From Actinokineospora alba (lineage in GTDB: Bacteria; Actinomycetota; Actinomycetes; Mycobacteriales; Pseudonocardiaceae): a DNA stretch of 64,000 nt. The notes beneath the pieces are model-generated. The model was given only the letters and a program-made list of their open reading frames with translations. It did no database searches and had not been told where the DNA came from. The position numbers and the translations under genes are program-made. Where the stretch lies: assembly GCF_004362515.1 (NCBI RefSeq), contig NZ_SNXU01000001.1, positions 7,130,001-7,194,000 of the forward strand, given 5' to 3'. Of this stretch, positions 9,036 to 17,851 are shown piece after piece (the stretch's first letter is position 1; each line of letters opens with the position of its first letter).

Positions 9036-11522
9036 CTACTTCTTACGTGCCTTGGCCTCGAGCGCCGAGCGGGTGCAGACGTCGCCGACGTCCACGGTCT
9101 GGCCGCGGTCGGCGTAGACCTCCGCCAGGCCCACGAGCCTGCCGCGCTGGTCGCTGCACGTCAGGGTGTAGGGCTCCTTCGGGCCGTACGTGGTCGGCAG
9201 CGGCGAGAAGAAGTTGACGTTCATGTTCGACCAGTCGTCCGGCGTTCCCGGGTCGCCCTGCTCGTAGTTGACCATCACCGCGGTGTAGTCGCCCGCGGGC
9301 GGGTCGAAGAGCACCGCCTTCTCACTGCGGGTGCCACCACTGGCCGACGAGCTGACGATGTTGCCCGCCGAGTCGAAGATGTAGAGGTCCCAGTCGGTGG
9401 CTGCGCTGCCCCACTCGACGGTGACCTCCATCTTCCCGTTGTCCACCGCGGGCATGCCGTCGATGTGGAACGGCATGCTCTCGGCGGTCATGTCGGTCGG
9501 GAAGTTGGTGTTCTCCGCGGGGATGCCCGCGGGGTTCGCCAGCGCGATCGGGGCCTGGGCGGGCCCCTGCGGGTCGCGGCCGTAGCGGCCCGCGACGTAC
9601 GGCCTGGTCGACGGGTTGACCGCCCAGCTGAACCGGCCGCCCGTGCTGAGCAGGTCGGACTTGATCACGTCGGCGACCTGGATGGGCTCCTTGACCGAAC
9701 CGTCCGGCTGCACGACCGGCGAGGTCGGCGTCTGGAACGCCTTGCGCACCTGCAGCTGGTAGCCCTTCGGCGCCGTACCGGTCAGCGTCGCGTGGGTGGT
9801 CGAGTCGGCGGCGTTGGCCAGCATGTCGATGAACGCCTGGCGGTTGCCGCCCTTGCCCGCGCCCGCGGCCGGTGCCAGGCCCGCGTACTCGGCGACGACG
9901 CCGTCGGCGAACGGCCCGTGGAACTCGTTGGGGCCGACCTCGAAGGTGAAGCCCCAGCCGCCGGTCGCGAAGTACGACCAGTCCTCGGTGGAGCCGGTGG
10001 TGTCATACAGCGCCCACGACGGCTGGCTGGTGTAGCCGTTGCGCGAGGCCATCTTGTCGCCGAGCGCCTTGTACGCGGGCTCGTCGAGCGGCGGCCGCAC
10101 GTCGGCCACGCCGGGCACCCGCAGCACCAGGTTGGAGTAGGTGTGCAGGGTGATCAGGTTGGTCACCTGGCGGTTGGAGACGATCGAGCGGATGTTGCGG
10201 GTCTCCGGCTCCGAGAACGGGCCCGAGCCGCGGAAGGTGTCGCTGCTCCACGCCGTCGACGCGCCCGCGCCGCCCCAGAAGCCCGCGTAGTTGCGGTTGG
10301 GGTCGGTGCCGCGCAGGCGGCCCGCCGGGTTCGCCTTGCAGACACCGGTGCGGTACGCCTCCGGGGAGTCGTTGACGTTGCAGTTCTTGCGCTTCATCTC
10401 GTAGTCGAAGCGGCTGAAGTCGCCCTTGGGCTCGGCCTCACGGGAGATGTTGAAGCCGTCGGGGTTGACGATCGGCACCACGATGTTGCGGGTCTTGCCG
10501 ACCAGGGTGCGCAGCTCACCGCCCGCCTTGTAGCCCTTGACCAGCTCGATCGCCCACTCCATGGCGTGCTCGCCCGCGGGCCACTCACGCGCGTGGTGGA
10601 TGCCCATCGTGAAGTTGACGGCCTTGCCGTCGCGGATGTTCTCCACGTTCGAGGCGATCTCGACGCCGACGACGTCGCGGCCCTCCCAGGTGGGCTCGGG
10701 CAGCGTGAAGGCCTTGACCAGCCCCGGGTTCTTGCGGGCCAGCTCCTTCAGGTCGAAGTCGTACTCGTAGTGGCGCCGGTAGGACGTGCGCCCGGAGGGC
10801 AGCACCGAGCCCGCGGTCTTGGCCGCGTACTCCTTGTCGGTCTTGGCGTTGGCGATCGAGCGCGCGGTCAGGTCGCCCTGCACGACGGTCGACTTCATGC
10901 CGCTGGAGCGCAGGGTCTCGCGGTCGGCGTCGTTGGCGAGGACGACCTCGACGCTGGTGGCGTCGGCCTTCTCGGTGACGTCGAGGCCGAGCGCGAAGAG
11001 CCGGTCCTTCTGCTGCTTGTTCGGGGTCTCGACGCGCACGATCTCGGCGCGCTGGACGGCCTGGGTGGCGCCGCCCTGCGCGTTGAGCGCGAGGAAGTCG
11101 ACGCCGAGGGCGACGTGGCGCGAGGAGCCCGCGTAGCGGCAGGCCTGCACGATCAGCTCCTGGCCCTTGGCCACGAAGCTCTCAGCCAGCTCGGCGCTGC
11201 GCAGCGCCGACGAAGCGGACACGACCGCGCCGGTCGCCTTGTCGAACACGGCGACATCCCAGTCGCCGCTGCCGTTGCCGTGCGGCTTGAGCCGCGCCTG
11301 GACGAGGCCGTCGACCGTCGAGGTCACCTCACGTCGGTCCGCGCCCTTGGTGCCCGAGGGCAAGGGCTTCTCGAAGCAGGACCGCGCGACGGCGAAGTCG
11401 CTGCGCAGGACGTTGTCCTCCGCGCTCGCCGTCGTCGAGGTCAGACCGATGACCACCGCCCCGCTGAGTCCTACCGCGGCGGCCACCCGCCACGTCGGTA
11501 CACGTCTGGCTGAAGAGCTCAC
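9036..11522 (-). CDS. Secreted M14 zinc carboxypeptidase
   Basis: Secreted metallopeptidase, 828 residues. Signal peptide: Arg-containing start (SSSARRVPTWR), hydrophobic core and a TASA cleavage region near residue 34. Zinc ligands HxxE appear in IHHAREWPAGEHAMEW, with the third His in LITLHTYSNLVL. The substrate-anchoring Arg/Asn lie in GTDPNRNYAGFWGG and the catalytic Glu in TFEVGPNEFHGPF. About 230 residues precede the catalytic domain and a beta-rich C-terminal region follows it. The GTG start at 11522 has a strong ribosome site (GGGAGGAG, 6 bases away). Probably a scavenging exopeptidase. Confidence 0.93.
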   Translation of the reverse strand: MSSSARRVPTWRVAAAVGLSGAVVIGLTSTTASAEDNVLRSDFAVARSCFEKPLPSGTKGADRREVTSTVDGLVQARLKPHGNGSGDWDVAVFDKATGAVVSASSALRSAELAESFVAKGQELIVQACRYAGSSRHVALGVDFLALNAQGGATQAVQRAEIVRVETPNKQQKDRLFALGLDVTEKADATSVEVVLANDADRETLRSSGMKSTVVQGDLTARSIANAKTDKEYAAKTAGSVLPSGRTSYRRHYEYDFDLKELARKNPGLVKAFTLPEPTWEGRDVVGVEIASNVENIRDGKAVNFTMGIHHAREWPAGEHAMEWAIELVKGYKAGGELRTLVGKTRNIVVPIVNPDGFNISREAEPKGDFSRFDYEMKRKNCNVNDSPEAYRTGVCKANPAGRLRGTDPNRNYAGFWGGAGASTAWSSDTFRGSGPFSEPETRNIRSIVSNRQVTNLITLHTYSNLVLRVPGVADVRPPLDEPAYKALGDKMASRNGYTSQPSWALYDTTGSTEDWSYFATGGWGFTFEVGPNEFHGPFADGVVAEYAGLAPAAGAGKGGNRQAFIDMLANAADSTTHATLTGTAPKGYQLQVRKAFQTPTSPVVQPDGSVKEPIQVADVIKSDLLSTGGRFSWAVNPSTRPYVAGRYGRDPQGPAQAPIALANPAGIPAENTNFPTDMTAESMPFHIDGMPAVDNGKMEVTVEWGSAATDWDLYIFDSAGNIVSSSASGGTRSEKAVLFDPPAGDYTAVMVNYEQGDPGTPDDWSNMNVNFFSPLPTTYGPKEPYTLTCSDQRGRLVGLAEVYADRGQTVDVGDVCTRSALEAKARKK

Positions 11523-11718
11523 GCCCGTCTCCTCCCAAGATCCGCCGCCACCCGCAAACGTGGCGGCAGCGTGACGCTAACCACGTCATCAACAGAATTG
11601 ACGGTTTACCAGTTGCCAGATCAACTTGAGTGGACGTCTGGTGGAGTCGGTGCGTCCAGAGGGCCCACGACGGGCCCCATACCGCCACGAAGACGAAGAA
11701 GTTTTTACCTTTTGCCAG

Positions 11719-12885
11719 TTATTCGCGTCCGGCCGCCACCCGTTCGGCCCAACGCAAGGCGCGCAGGACGTTACGCCCAGCAACCTTCGCGCAGTCGTCC
11801 TCACTCCACCCGGCGTCCAGCAAAGCGGCGAACAGGGCCGGATATGTACCGACGTTCTCGAGACCCGCGGGGAAGACCGGGCAGCCGTCGTAGTCGCCGC
11901 CGACACCGATGTGATCGACGCCGACTACGTCCCTCGCGTGCTCGAAATGGGCCACGACCTCGGCCAATGTGGCCTGCGGCTGGTCGTGGCGGCCGTCCCA
12001 GGTCTCGCAGAACCGCTCCCGGGCGGCCAGGTCGGCGTGCTTCTCCCCCGCCTGCTCCATGGCCGCGGCGAGCCGGTCGTCCCACTCGGCGATGGCCGGG
12101 GAAATGAACCGCGGAACGAAGGTCACCATCAGCACGCCGCCGTTGTCGGGGAGACGTTTCAGCACGTCATCGGGCACATTCCGGGGGTGGTCGGTGATCG
12201 TGCGACAGGACGAGTGGCTGAAGATGACCGGTGCCGTGCTCACGTCGAGGGCGTCGCGCATCGTCGTCGCGGCGACGTGGGAGAGGTCGACGAGCATGCC
12301 GAGCCGGTTCATCTCGGCGACGACCTCGCGACCGAAGTCCGATAGGCCCCCGACCTGCGGTTCGTCGGTCGCGGAGTCCGCCCAAGGGGTGTTGTCGTTG
12401 TGCGTCAGGGTCATATAGCGGACCCCTAGCCGGTGCAACGCGCGCAGGACACCGAGGGATTCCGCGATGCAATGGCCGCCCTCGGCGCCCAGCAGCGAGG
12501 CGATCCGACCGTCCGCGAAGGCGGATTCGGCCTGGTCAGCGGTGTAGGCGAGGCGCAGATCGTCGGGGTAGCGGGCGGCCAGGCCGTGCACGATCTCGAT
12601 CTGTTCGAGGACGGCGGTGACGGCGGAGTGGCCGGTCAGCTGACAGGGGACGTAGACCGACCAGAACTGCGCGCCGACGCCCCCGCGACGCAGTTTGACC
12701 AGGTCAGTGTGCAGATCGTGCTGCTCTGTGGAGAGGTCGGTGCCCGCTACCGCGGCACGGGGGTCGGGCCCCCATTTCTCCCGGAGCGCCCACGGGAGAT
12801 CATTGTGTCCATCGACCAACGGCGTACTGGCGAGAAGCCGCCGAGCGCGGTCGGATCCAGGGTTGTTCACTACCCCTGACCTCAT
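11719..12885 (-). CDS. M19 family dipeptidase (renal dipeptidase-like)
   Basis: Zinc dipeptidase, 388 residues, cytosolic (no signal peptide). Metal-binding motifs: N-terminal DGHNDLPWAL, the bridging Glu in LLGAEGGHCIAES, DLSHVAATTMRDAL and SHSSCRTITDHPRNVPD, then a C-terminal DHIGVGGDYDG. In other bacteria such genes sit in varied contexts; here it stands alone between the M14 gene and a regulator. An alternative GTG start 15 bases downstream would remove only five residues. Substrate specificity cannot be read from the sequence. Confidence 0.92.
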   Translation of the reverse strand: MRSGVVNNPGSDRARRLLASTPLVDGHNDLPWALREKWGPDPRAAVAGTDLSTEQHDLHTDLVKLRRGGVGAQFWSVYVPCQLTGHSAVTAVLEQIEIVHGLAARYPDDLRLAYTADQAESAFADGRIASLLGAEGGHCIAESLGVLRALHRLGVRYMTLTHNDNTPWADSATDEPQVGGLSDFGREVVAEMNRLGMLVDLSHVAATTMRDALDVSTAPVIFSHSSCRTITDHPRNVPDDVLKRLPDNGGVLMVTFVPRFISPAIAEWDDRLAAAMEQAGEKHADLAARERFCETWDGRHDQPQATLAEVVAHFEHARDVVGVDHIGVGGDYDGCPVFPAGLENVGTYPALFAALLDAGWSEDDCAKVAGRNVLRALRWAERVAAGRE

Positions 12886-13127
12886 TCCATCGTGTGACCG
12901 TGTACATCCGTTACGTCACCATTCAGTGAGTCACCCAATCGTGCGACATTCACGTCCCTCAGTCACAACCCGATCGGATACTTACCCGATTGATCGTCCC
13001 GCTAACCCGCTTGGGCGGCTAGGCTGCCTTCGTCGACACCACTTTCGGTCCAACGGCGGCGCGGCTGTTTGGTCGAAAGTCCCAGTGCCGGTCGGGGGGC
13101 AACGACCGACTCCAGGGAGGTAGTGAC

Positions 13128-13844
13128 GTGGCTGCCGTCGGCTTAGGTCAGGCCGTTCGAACCACGCCAGCCGGCTCATTGCCGGCGAACATGGTCCCGC
13201 ACCCGCGGGAAGAGTTGTTCTCAGTGCTGGTGGTTGACGACCACCCACTGTTGAGGGAGGCGATAGCCGCCCGGCTCACGCAGATGGGCGCGGGCACAGT
13301 GCACGAGGCCGCCACGGTGGCCGAGGCAAGAGCGCGAGCACAGGCCACTGGTCCGTGCGATCTCGCGATTCTGGACCTCGGGTTGCCTGACGGTAGCGGG
13401 ATCGAGCTCGTCACGGAGCTCCGCAGCCACGGTTGGCCGCGGATCGTCGTGCTGGCTTCTTCCGACGACCCGTACGCGGTGCGGTCGGCCTTCCAAGCAG
13501 GCGCTCAGGCGTACCTGCTGAAGTCCGCTTCGCCGGTCGTGGTGACCGACGGGGTTCGACGGGTGCTCGAAGGCGGCGTCTACGCCGACCCGAGTGTCGC
13601 GCCGGTCCTCGCCACGGGAACCAGGGTCCCGGGCACCGACAACACCCCGCGTGAGCTTTCGGCTCGCGAGGTGGAGGTGCTCCAGCTCGTCGCTGACGGG
13701 CAGTCCAACAAGGAGATCGGCGAGGCGCTGAACCTTTCGGCGCTCACGGTGAAGTCTCACCTCTCGCGGATCGGCCGGAAGTTGGGCACGGGCGACCGCG
13801 CCCAGATGGTGGCTCTCGCCATGCGAGCGGGCGTCATCCGCTAG
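13128..13844 (+). CDS. Orphan NarL/LuxR-type response regulator
   Basis: DNA-binding response regulator, 238 residues. Receiver domain (about residues 27-145) with VVDDHPLL, phospho-acceptor Asp in AILDLGLPDGSG and conserved Lys in AYLLKSASP. LuxR helix-turn-helix (about 175-235): LSAREVEVLQLVADGQSNKE then TVKSHLSRIGRKL. The GTG start at 13128 is supported by AGGGAGG seven bases upstream. No histidine kinase is adjacent, so the partner is elsewhere. About 240 bp of non-coding DNA upstream should contain its promoter. Confidence 0.92.
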   Translation: MAAVGLGQAVRTTPAGSLPANMVPHPREELFSVLVVDDHPLLREAIAARLTQMGAGTVHEAATVAEARARAQATGPCDLAILDLGLPDGSGIELVTELRSHGWPRIVVLASSDDPYAVRSAFQAGAQAYLLKSASPVVVTDGVRRVLEGGVYADPSVAPVLATGTRVPGTDNTPRELSAREVEVLQLVADGQSNKEIGEALNLSALTVKSHLSRIGRKLGTGDRAQMVALAMRAGVIR

Positions 13845-13854
13845 ACAACAGCGG

Positions 13855-13890
13855 TCGTGTGGCTGGGCTGGGCATGGCCCAGCCACACGA
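13855..13890. terminator. Hairpin after response regulator
   Basis: 14-bp perfect stem (TCGTGTGGCTGGGC / GCCCAGCCACACGA) with an 8-base loop, 11 bases after the regulator's stop and about 50 bases before the RNase D start. No U-tract follows, so the termination function is inferred. Confidence 0.65.
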
Positions 13891-13942
13891 CTGCTGCTGA
13901 TCTGGCGCGATCTTGCTCCGTCGTGCCGTAGGGTCATTCGCC

Positions 13943-15220
13943 GTGACTACCCCCGGACCAGGACCCAGCTCAGGCTCGGCAGCCATCGACCCCGCTGCTC
14001 CGGCTCCGGTGCTGCTCACCGAACCCCGAGAAGGCACCCCCGACGTCGTGGCCGACGCCGACGCCCTGCGTCGCGCGGCCGAGCGCATAGCCGCCGGATC
14101 CGGCCCCATCGCCGTCGACACCGAGCGAGCGTCGGGCTACCGGTACTCCCAGCGCGCCTATCTCGTACAGATCCGCCGTGAGGGCTCCGGCACGTGGCTG
14201 GTCGACCCGGTCGCGATCAACGACGAGATCGACCCCCTGATCGACGCGCTCGACGCGGACGAGTGGGTGCTGCACGCCGCGTCCCAGGACCTGCCGTGCC
14301 TGGCGGAGCTCGGCCTGCGGCCGCGCAAGCTGTTCGACACCGAGCTGGCGGGAAGGCTCGCCGGGTTCGACCGGGTCGCCCTGGGCACCCTGGTCGAGCT
14401 GCTGCTGGGCTACCACCTGGAGAAGGGCCACGGCGCCGCCGACTGGTCGCGCAGGCCGCTGCCGCTGGACTGGCTGAACTACGCGGCGCTCGACGTCGAG
14501 CTGCTCGTGCCGCTGCGCGACGCGCTCGAGGAGGAGCTGCGCAACCAGGGCAAGCTGGAGTGGGCCCTGGAGGAGTTCGAGGCGCTGCGCACCGCCGGGC
14601 CACCGGCGCCCCGCAAAGAGCCCTGGCGGCGCACGTCGGGCATCCACAGCGTCCGGACAGCCCGCGGCCTTGCGGGCATCCGCGCGCTGTGGGAGGCGCG
14701 GGACACGATGGCCCGCGACCGCGACATCGCGCCGGGCCGAGTCCTCCCCGACAGCGCGATCATCCAGGCCGCGTCGGTCAACCCGGCCGACGAGCAGGCC
14801 CTGCTGCAGCTGCCGGTGTTCAAGGGCCGCGCCCAGCGGCGGCTGGCGGGCACCTGGATGCGCGCGCTGCGGGCGGCGGCCGAACTGCCCAAGTCGGAAC
14901 TGCCGGACCCGTCGCCGCCGAATGACGGACCGCCGCCCGCGAACCGGTGGGCGGACAAGTTCCCGGAGGCGGCGGCGAGGCTCTCGGCCGCCCGCACGGC
15001 GCTGACCGCGATCGCCGAGGCCAACCGGCTGCCGATGGAGAACCTGCTGCAGCCGGACCTGGTCAGGCGCACGTGCTGGCAGCCGCCGACGGAGACGGAC
15101 CTGGACACGGTGTCGGAGACGCTGCGCGCCGGTGGGGCCCGCGAGTGGCAGATCGGCCTGACCGCGGACGCGCTCGCGGTCGCCCTGCGGGCCAAGCCCG
15201 CCACTGCGAGCGCCGACTGA
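13943..15220 (+). CDS. Ribonuclease D-like 3'-5' exonuclease with HRDC domain
   Basis: DEDD-family exoribonuclease, 425 residues from the GTG at 13943 (a TTG 30 bases upstream is less likely). Exo I motif in IAVDTERASGYRYSQRAYL, a central DLPCLAELGLRPRKLFDTEL, and Exo III Tyr-x3-Asp in NYAALDVELLVPL. An HRDC-type helical domain follows (around RALWEARDTMARDRDIAPGR and LPDSAIIQAA), then a second helical region. Matches Rv2681 in position (DUF3000 - RNase D - dxs), although here an accessory stretch separates it from dxs. Likely role in tRNA or other RNA 3' processing. Confidence 0.9.
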   Translation: MTTPGPGPSSGSAAIDPAAPAPVLLTEPREGTPDVVADADALRRAAERIAAGSGPIAVDTERASGYRYSQRAYLVQIRREGSGTWLVDPVAINDEIDPLIDALDADEWVLHAASQDLPCLAELGLRPRKLFDTELAGRLAGFDRVALGTLVELLLGYHLEKGHGAADWSRRPLPLDWLNYAALDVELLVPLRDALEEELRNQGKLEWALEEFEALRTAGPPAPRKEPWRRTSGIHSVRTARGLAGIRALWEARDTMARDRDIAPGRVLPDSAIIQAASVNPADEQALLQLPVFKGRAQRRLAGTWMRALRAAAELPKSELPDPSPPNDGPPPANRWADKFPEAAARLSAARTALTAIAEANRLPMENLLQPDLVRRTCWQPPTETDLDTVSETLRAGGAREWQIGLTADALAVALRAKPATASAD

Positions 15221-15223
15221 AAC

Positions 15224-15670
15224 TCAGCTGAGGACGACCTTGAACGCCGGGTGGTCGGGGGCGATGCGGCGCAGGTCGGCCTCCGGCGACTTGTCGTCGA
15301 CACCGTCGAAGAACATGCCGACCTCGAACTTCCAGCGCTTGAGGTAGGCGCGCAGCAGGTCGGGCTTCTCGTCGTCGGCGAGTTCGGTCGCGGTGAAGGG
15401 CTGGACCCTGCGGCCGAGCCGCAGTTCGCCCTCACCCGCCGCACGCAGGTTGCGCACCCACTGGGTGTGGCCGCGGGGCGCGACGAGGTAGTGGGTGCCG
15501 TCGACGACGAGCAGGTTGACCGGGGTCGAGCGCATCTCCCCCGACTTCCGCCCACGCACCGAGAGCACCCGCGAACCCCAGACGTTGACGCCGCGCCGCA
15601 CGAGGAACGCGACGATCCGGTTGAAGACGCTCTTGGTGAACACGCCCGGGCGCTGGTAGCGAGTCGACAT
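15224..15670 (-). CDS. Deazaflavin (F420)-dependent nitroreductase family protein
   Basis: 148-residue split-barrel protein of the DDN-like family, which reduces quinones or nitro compounds with F420H2. Typical blocks: GRKSGEMRSTPVNLLVVDGT, YLVAPRGHTQWVRNLRAAGE and DLLRAYLKRWKFEVGMFFDG. Start ATG at 15670 with GGGGAGGA upstream. Transcribed divergently from the TetR gene across the 19-bp repeat array, so it is the probable target of that regulator. F420 use is inferred from the family. Confidence 0.87.
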   Translation of the reverse strand: MSTRYQRPGVFTKSVFNRIVAFLVRRGVNVWGSRVLSVRGRKSGEMRSTPVNLLVVDGTHYLVAPRGHTQWVRNLRAAGEGELRLGRRVQPFTATELADDEKPDLLRAYLKRWKFEVGMFFDGVDDKSPEADLRRIAPDHPAFKVVLS

Positions 15671-15689
15671 GATCTTCCTCCCCTAAAGC

Positions 15690-15814
15690 GAGAGCACTGC
15701 TCTCGTTTGTGAGCACTGCTCTCTGTTGTGAGCAGTGAACACGAGAGCAGTGCTCACAGTCAAGAGCGCTGCTCACAATGGAGAGCAGTGCTCACAAACG
15801 AGAGCAGTGATACA
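15690..15814. repeat. 19-bp direct repeat array in divergent promoter (core GAGCACTGCTC)
   Basis: Seven copies of an 11-bp dyad, GAGCACTGCTC or its reverse-oriented form GAGCAGTGCTC, begin at 15692, 15711, 15730, 15745, 15764, 15783 and 15802. Steps are 19, 19, 15, 19, 19 and 19 bp, about two helical turns. They fill the whole region between the nitroreductase start (15670) and the TetR start (15823). A TACATT -10 candidate at 15811-15816 would give a nearly leaderless TetR transcript. Position suggests an operator array for the TetR protein. The same unit recurs inside hemY at 5972-6240. Confidence 0.85.
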
Positions 15815-15822
15815 TTTACCGA

Positions 15823-16521
15823 ATGAGCGCAGGTAGAACCGCACGCGAGCGGGCACGAGCCGAAGTGGCCCAGGAGATCAAGGACGAGGCCCGCAGGCAG
15901 CTCGTCACCGATGGGGCTCAAGGCCTCTCGTTGCGGGCGGTCGCGCGCAGCCTTGGCTTGGCCTCCTCCGCCCTGTACCGCTACTTCCCCAGCCGGGACG
16001 ACCTGCTCACCGCCCTGATCATCGACGCGTACGACGCGATGGGAGCGGCTGCGGAACACGCTGACAGCGAACTCCGAAAGGGCCGCGGCAACGGCTCACG
16101 CGACGAGGCTGAGCCGCGTGATCGATGGCTTGCCGCGTGCCGGGCCGTGCGCGCCTGGGCCGTGACCCACCAGCACGAGTACGCGCTCATCTACGGCTCC
16201 CCCGTCCCCGGCTACCAGGCCCCGAAGGACACCGTCGCCCCCGCCGCCCGCGTCCCGCTCCTGCTCACCGCGATCGCGACAGCCGGGAAGATCGAGGACA
16301 GCGGCGTCGGCCATGGCCTGCGCAGCCAGCTCAGCTCGGTCATCGCCATGAACTCGATCGACTTGCCGCCCGGCGCGCTGGCGCGGGTAATGGTGGCGTG
16401 GACACAGCTGTTCGGCGTGATCAGCTTCGAGTTGTTCGGCCAGCTCGTCGGCTCGGCGGACCCGGCGGACGACTTCTTCGACTTCTCGGCCTCCGCGATG
16501 GCGGACTTCGTCGGTCTGTGA
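15823..16521 (+). CDS. TetR-family transcriptional regulator
   Basis: 232 residues. N-terminal helix-turn-helix in LSLRAVARSLGLASSALYRY followed by FPSRDDLLTALI; the C-terminal two-thirds is an all-helical ligand domain of the TetR_C/WHG kind (RVMVAWTQLFGVISFELFGQ). ATG start at 15823, immediately after the 19-bp repeat array. The divergent nitroreductase is the likely regulated gene and the repeats the likely binding sites, by the usual logic of TetR loci; neither is proved by sequence. Confidence 0.92.
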   Translation: MSAGRTARERARAEVAQEIKDEARRQLVTDGAQGLSLRAVARSLGLASSALYRYFPSRDDLLTALIIDAYDAMGAAAEHADSELRKGRGNGSRDEAEPRDRWLAACRAVRAWAVTHQHEYALIYGSPVPGYQAPKDTVAPAARVPLLLTAIATAGKIEDSGVGHGLRSQLSSVIAMNSIDLPPGALARVMVAWTQLFGVISFELFGQLVGSADPADDFFDFSASAMADFVGL

Positions 16522-16546
16522 CCCACTCCATAGCCGCGTCAACATG

Positions 16547-16595
16547 TTACTCACTGGTAACCAGGGCTAGAGTAGCCCTTGTTACCAGTCGGTAG
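16547..16595 (+). promoter_or_regulatory. Promoter of fadA-fadB with paired TTACCAGT-type operators
   Basis: Two copies of a 14-bp motif in opposite orientation: TTACTCACTGGTAA at 16547-16560 (reverse complement TTACCAGTGAGTAA) and TTACCAGTCGGTAG at 16582-16595. A TAGAGT -10 candidate (16568-16573) lies between them. The layout fits a TetR-type repressor of fatty-acid degradation blocking the promoter from both sides; the regulator is not identified. Confidence 0.55.
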
Positions 16596-16621
16596 CCCAT
16601 ATTCGACTAAGGAGCACCCCC

Positions 16622-17851
16622 GTGGCCGCACCCGCTGCATCCGCAGCCGCGCGCGCCGTTCGGAACGTGGTCTTCGTCGACGGTGTACGCACGCCGTTCG
16701 GCAAGGCCGGCCCGAAGGGCATCTACGCGGAGACCCGCGCCGACGATCTCGTCGTGAAGGTCATCCGTGAACTGCTGCGCAGGCACCCAGAACTGCCCCC
16801 GGAGCGGGTGGACGAGGTCGCGATCGCGGCGACCACGCAGATCGGCGACCAGGGCCTGACCATCGGCCGCACCGCCGCGCTGCTCGCGGGCCTGCCCAAG
16901 TCGGTTCCGGGCTACGCCATCGACCGCATGTGCGCGGGCGCGATGACCGCCGTGACGACCAGCGCCAGCGGCATCGCCTTCGGCGCCTACGACGTGGTGA
17001 TCGCCGGCGGTGTCGAGCACATGGGCCGTCACCCGATGGGCGAGGGCGTCGACCCGAACCCGCGCATCGTCGCCGACAAGATCGTCGACCCGACCGCGCT
17101 GGTCATGGGCCAGACCGCGGAGAACGTGCACGACCGCTACCCGGCGATCACCAAGCAGCGCTGCGACGAGTTCGCCGCGCGCAGCCAGGAGAAGTACGCC
17201 GACGCGGTCAAGGCGGGCAAGATCGGCCCCGAGCTGGTCCCCGTCTCCACCCGCTCCGCCACCCTGGGCTGGGGCCTGGCCACCGAGGACGAGCCGCCGC
17301 GCCCGGGCACCACGCTCGAGCAGCTCGCCGCCCTCAAGACGCCGTTCCGTCCGCACGGCCGCGTCACCGCGGGCAACGCGGCGGGCCTCAACGACGGCGC
17401 CACCGGCTGCATCCTCGCCGAGGAGGAGACCGCCAAGGAACTGGGTCTTCCGGTCGGCATGCGCCTGGTCGGCTACTCGTTCGTCGGCGTCGAGCCCGAG
17501 GTCATGGGCGTCGGACCCGTTCCGGCCACGGAGAAGGCGCTCAAGCGCGCCGGTCTGTCCATTGAGGACATCGGCCTGTTCGAGCTCAACGAGGCGTTCG
17601 CGGTGCAGGTGCTCGCGTTCCTCGACCACTTCGGCATCGACCAGGACGACCCGCGGGTCAACAAGTGGGGCGGCGCCATCGCGTGCGGCCACCCGCTCGC
17701 GTCCTCCGGCGTCCGGCTGATGACCCAGCTCTCGCGCCAGTTCGCCGAGCACCCCGAGGTCCGCTACGGCATCAACTCGATGTGCATCGGTATCGGCATG
17801 GGCGGCACCGTGATCTGGGAGAACCCGCACTGGAACGGTGGTGGCAACTGA
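16622..17851 (+). CDS. fadA: Acetyl-CoA acyltransferase (thiolase), beta-oxidation
   Basis: Thiolase, 409 residues, cleaving 3-ketoacyl-CoA to acetyl-CoA and a shortened acyl-CoA. Nucleophilic Cys in DRMCAGAMTAV, the NEAFAVQVLAF motif and C-terminal GGAIACGHPLASSG and SMCIGIGMGGTVIWE are present. GTG start at 16622, immediately after GGAGCACCCCC. The stop overlaps the fadB start by one base (TGATG), so the two subunits of the beta-oxidation complex are co-translated. Upstream lies a palindromic operator pair (separate entry). Confidence 0.94.
   Translation: MAAPAASAAARAVRNVVFVDGVRTPFGKAGPKGIYAETRADDLVVKVIRELLRRHPELPPERVDEVAIAATTQIGDQGLTIGRTAALLAGLPKSVPGYAIDRMCAGAMTAVTTSASGIAFGAYDVVIAGGVEHMGRHPMGEGVDPNPRIVADKIVDPTALVMGQTAENVHDRYPAITKQRCDEFAARSQEKYADAVKAGKIGPELVPVSTRSATLGWGLATEDEPPRPGTTLEQLAALKTPFRPHGRVTAGNAAGLNDGATGCILAEEETAKELGLPVGMRLVGYSFVGVEPEVMGVGPVPATEKALKRAGLSIEDIGLFELNEAFAVQVLAFLDHFGIDQDDPRVNKWGGAIACGHPLASSGVRLMTQLSRQFAEHPEVRYGINSMCIGIGMGGTVIWENPHWNGGGN

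Noticed and set aside
9000..11513. An 837-residue open frame antisense to the M14 carboxypeptidase
   Set aside because: It is a shadow frame from high GC at third positions; composition is Arg/Val/Gly-rich with no domain, while the opposite strand has a full signal peptide and zinc motifs. The long antisense frames over dxs (25628-27595) and fadB (17764-20229) were rejected for the same reason.
12886..13127. Possible tRNA or riboswitch upstream of the response regulator
   Set aside because: No cloverleaf, T-loop consensus or known riboswitch core could be built; it looks like an ordinary promoter region.
15690..15814. CRISPR-like or replication-origin iteron array
   Set aside because: No unique spacers, no cas or rep gene; the position between divergent promoters fits operators better.
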